A stretch of DNA of 23,918 nucleotides from Candidatus Colicola caccequi. GTDB taxonomy: Bacteria > Bacteroidota > Bacteroidia > Bacteroidales > Paludibacteraceae. Positions 23,563-23,918 of this stretch are shown piece by piece. Both the position numbers and the translations under genes were made by a program. The DNA lies in contig JAGHTR010000031.1 of NCBI GenBank assembly GCA_018065205.1, positions 1-23,918 of the forward strand, read 5' to 3'. How positions within the stretch are numbered: position 1 is the stretch's first letter; each line of letters starts with the position of its first letter. The notes beneath the pieces were generated by a model. The model made no database searches, was not told the DNA's origin, and saw only the letters and a program-made list of their open reading frames with translations.

Positions 23563-23724
23563 AAAATCTTAATAAGAGGGAACAGCTCCCTATCTTTCTT
23601 TTGACTTTAGCCACAACTCCATCACTGGGTCCGATAAATAAACGCTCTGCTAATCTGCTTATTCATAATATATTATACTGGTTTACACAATTGTGGTCCA
23701 CAAACATGTGAACTTATAATTCTG
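23522..23724 (-). ncRNA. Candidate structured small RNA, 6S-RNA-like
   Basis: A unit of about 200 nt between a Bacteroides-type promoter and a hairpin/T-run terminator, with no long reading frame. By hand the transcript folds into a rod. The closing stem pairs 23719-23724 with 23562-23567 (CAGAAU/AUUUUG, one G-U) and 23713-23717 with 23572-23576 (AUAAG/CUUAU). A small hairpin on the 3' side follows (AGGGA, loop GCUGU, UCCCU; 23577-23591). The middle stem is 8 bp (CCACAAUU/AGUUGUGG; 23689-23696 with 23611-23618) and the apical stem 7 bp (23657-23663 with 23637-23643). A closing stem, a large central bubble with a small 3'-side hairpin and an apical stem, at about 200 nt, resemble 6S RNA, which binds RNA polymerase. 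It shows no tmRNA, SRP or RNase P landmarks. The fold is hand-made and the 6S identity is inference. Confidence 0.5.
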
Positions 23725-23728
23725 GCTG

Positions 23729-23760
23729 CAAAGGTACTATTTTTTTTTGATATAGCCAAA
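23729..23760 (-). promoter_or_regulatory. Bacteroides-type promoter for the small RNA
   Basis: On the minus strand TTTG (23757-23760) is followed after exactly 20 bases by TACCTTTG (23729-23736), a full match to the Bacteroidota TTTG/TAnnTTTG consensus with an A-tract in the spacer. It begins 2 bases beyond the stop codon of the upstream gene fragment, so the small RNA has its own start. Transcription would begin near 23720-23725, just at the start of the closing stem. Confidence 0.75.
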
Positions 23761-23762
23761 TT

Positions 23763-23918
23763 TTACATATTTAAACTGCCCTGATTTAGCAAAAAGTCAA
23801 ATAACCCTGTTACATATATTCCCTGTTCATTGTAATGAGGCAAACGATATTCGTCTTCTATTATCACTTTCTTAAAAGAATCTTGAACGCTAATCAATGG
23901 TCTCTGTTCTTGCAACCA
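23763..23918 (-). CDS. C-terminal fragment of an unidentified protein (possibly an AAA/DUF4143-type ATPase)
   Basis: The frame is open from the window edge to a TAA at 23763-23765, giving 51 residues. They begin WLQEQRPLISVQDSFKKVII, continue EDEYRLPHYNEQ and end GIYVTGLFDFLLNQGSLNM. The ending 'G-I-x(5)-DFLL' resembles C-termini of the ATP-binding proteins of the AAA/DUF4143 type that are numerous in Bacteroidales, but the fragment lacks every catalytic motif, so this is only a resemblance. That the frame is coding at all is supported by its length to the edge, its balanced composition and the promoter that starts directly after its stop. Confidence 0.45.
   Translation of the reverse strand, partial: WLQEQRPLISVQDSFKKVIIEDEYRLPHYNEQGIYVTGLFDFLLNQGSLNM

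Noticed and set aside
23253..23762. tmRNA gene expected near smpB
   Set aside because: No alanine tRNA-like acceptor, no TTCGA T-loop with matching 3' end and no tag reading frame ending in ALAA-type codons were seen. The RNA candidate is also too short.

Overview
The window looks like chromosomal DNA of a low-GC member of the Bacteroidota, most likely order Bacteroidales. The signs are two promoters of the Bacteroides type (TTTG, 20 bases, TAnnTTTG), a GldB-type lipoprotein, a DUF3316-like secreted protein, a PotA with the long C-terminal region seen in this phylum, and an almost complete lack of Shine-Dalgarno sequences. Every protein gene I can support lies on the minus strand, so transcription runs from high to low coordinates. 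I see no phage, IS element, CRISPR array, tRNA or rRNA.

Layout in the direction of transcription. (1) 23763-23918: the last 51 codons of an unidentified protein, possibly an ATPase. (2) 23522-23760: a free-standing small-RNA unit with its own promoter, a rod-like fold of about 200 nt and a hairpin/T-run terminator. I read it as a 6S-RNA-like candidate. (3) 22734-23252: smpB with its own promoter, set between two 61-bp direct repeats that match at 59 of 61 positions and carrying a 51-bp in-frame insertion. (4) gpmI (cofactor-independent phosphoglycerate mutase). (5) potA-potB-potC-potD, a complete spermidine/putrescine ABC importer. (6) A 975-aa TPR protein and a 580-aa outer-membrane beta-barrel protein, joined to potD and to each other by ATGA stop/start overlaps. 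(7) A tightly packed housekeeping run: CCA-adding enzyme/poly(A) polymerase family, cysS, yraN, mnmG, a candidate parS palindrome, uvrC and tsaE. (8) Envelope genes: DUF3316-like protein, S41-type peptidase lipoprotein, LolD-type ATPase and GldB-like lipoprotein. (9) sufS, cut by the left edge of the window.

From smpB to sufS the genes are separated by 62 bases at most, usually by 0-30, and many overlap by 4-32 bases. The only stretch above 300 bases without a protein gene is 23253-23762; it holds the repeats, two promoters, two hairpins and the RNA candidate.

The most interesting material is in the right-hand 4 kb. It contains the candidate small RNA and a cluster of different low-complexity repeat families that form gene ends (smpB, gpmI) or sit in frame inside genes (smpB, potA). 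A parS-like palindrome directly upstream of uvrC, next to mnmG, is a further point of interest. Most of the window is ordinary conserved Bacteroidales gene content, and I found no clear defence or other unknown multi-gene system.
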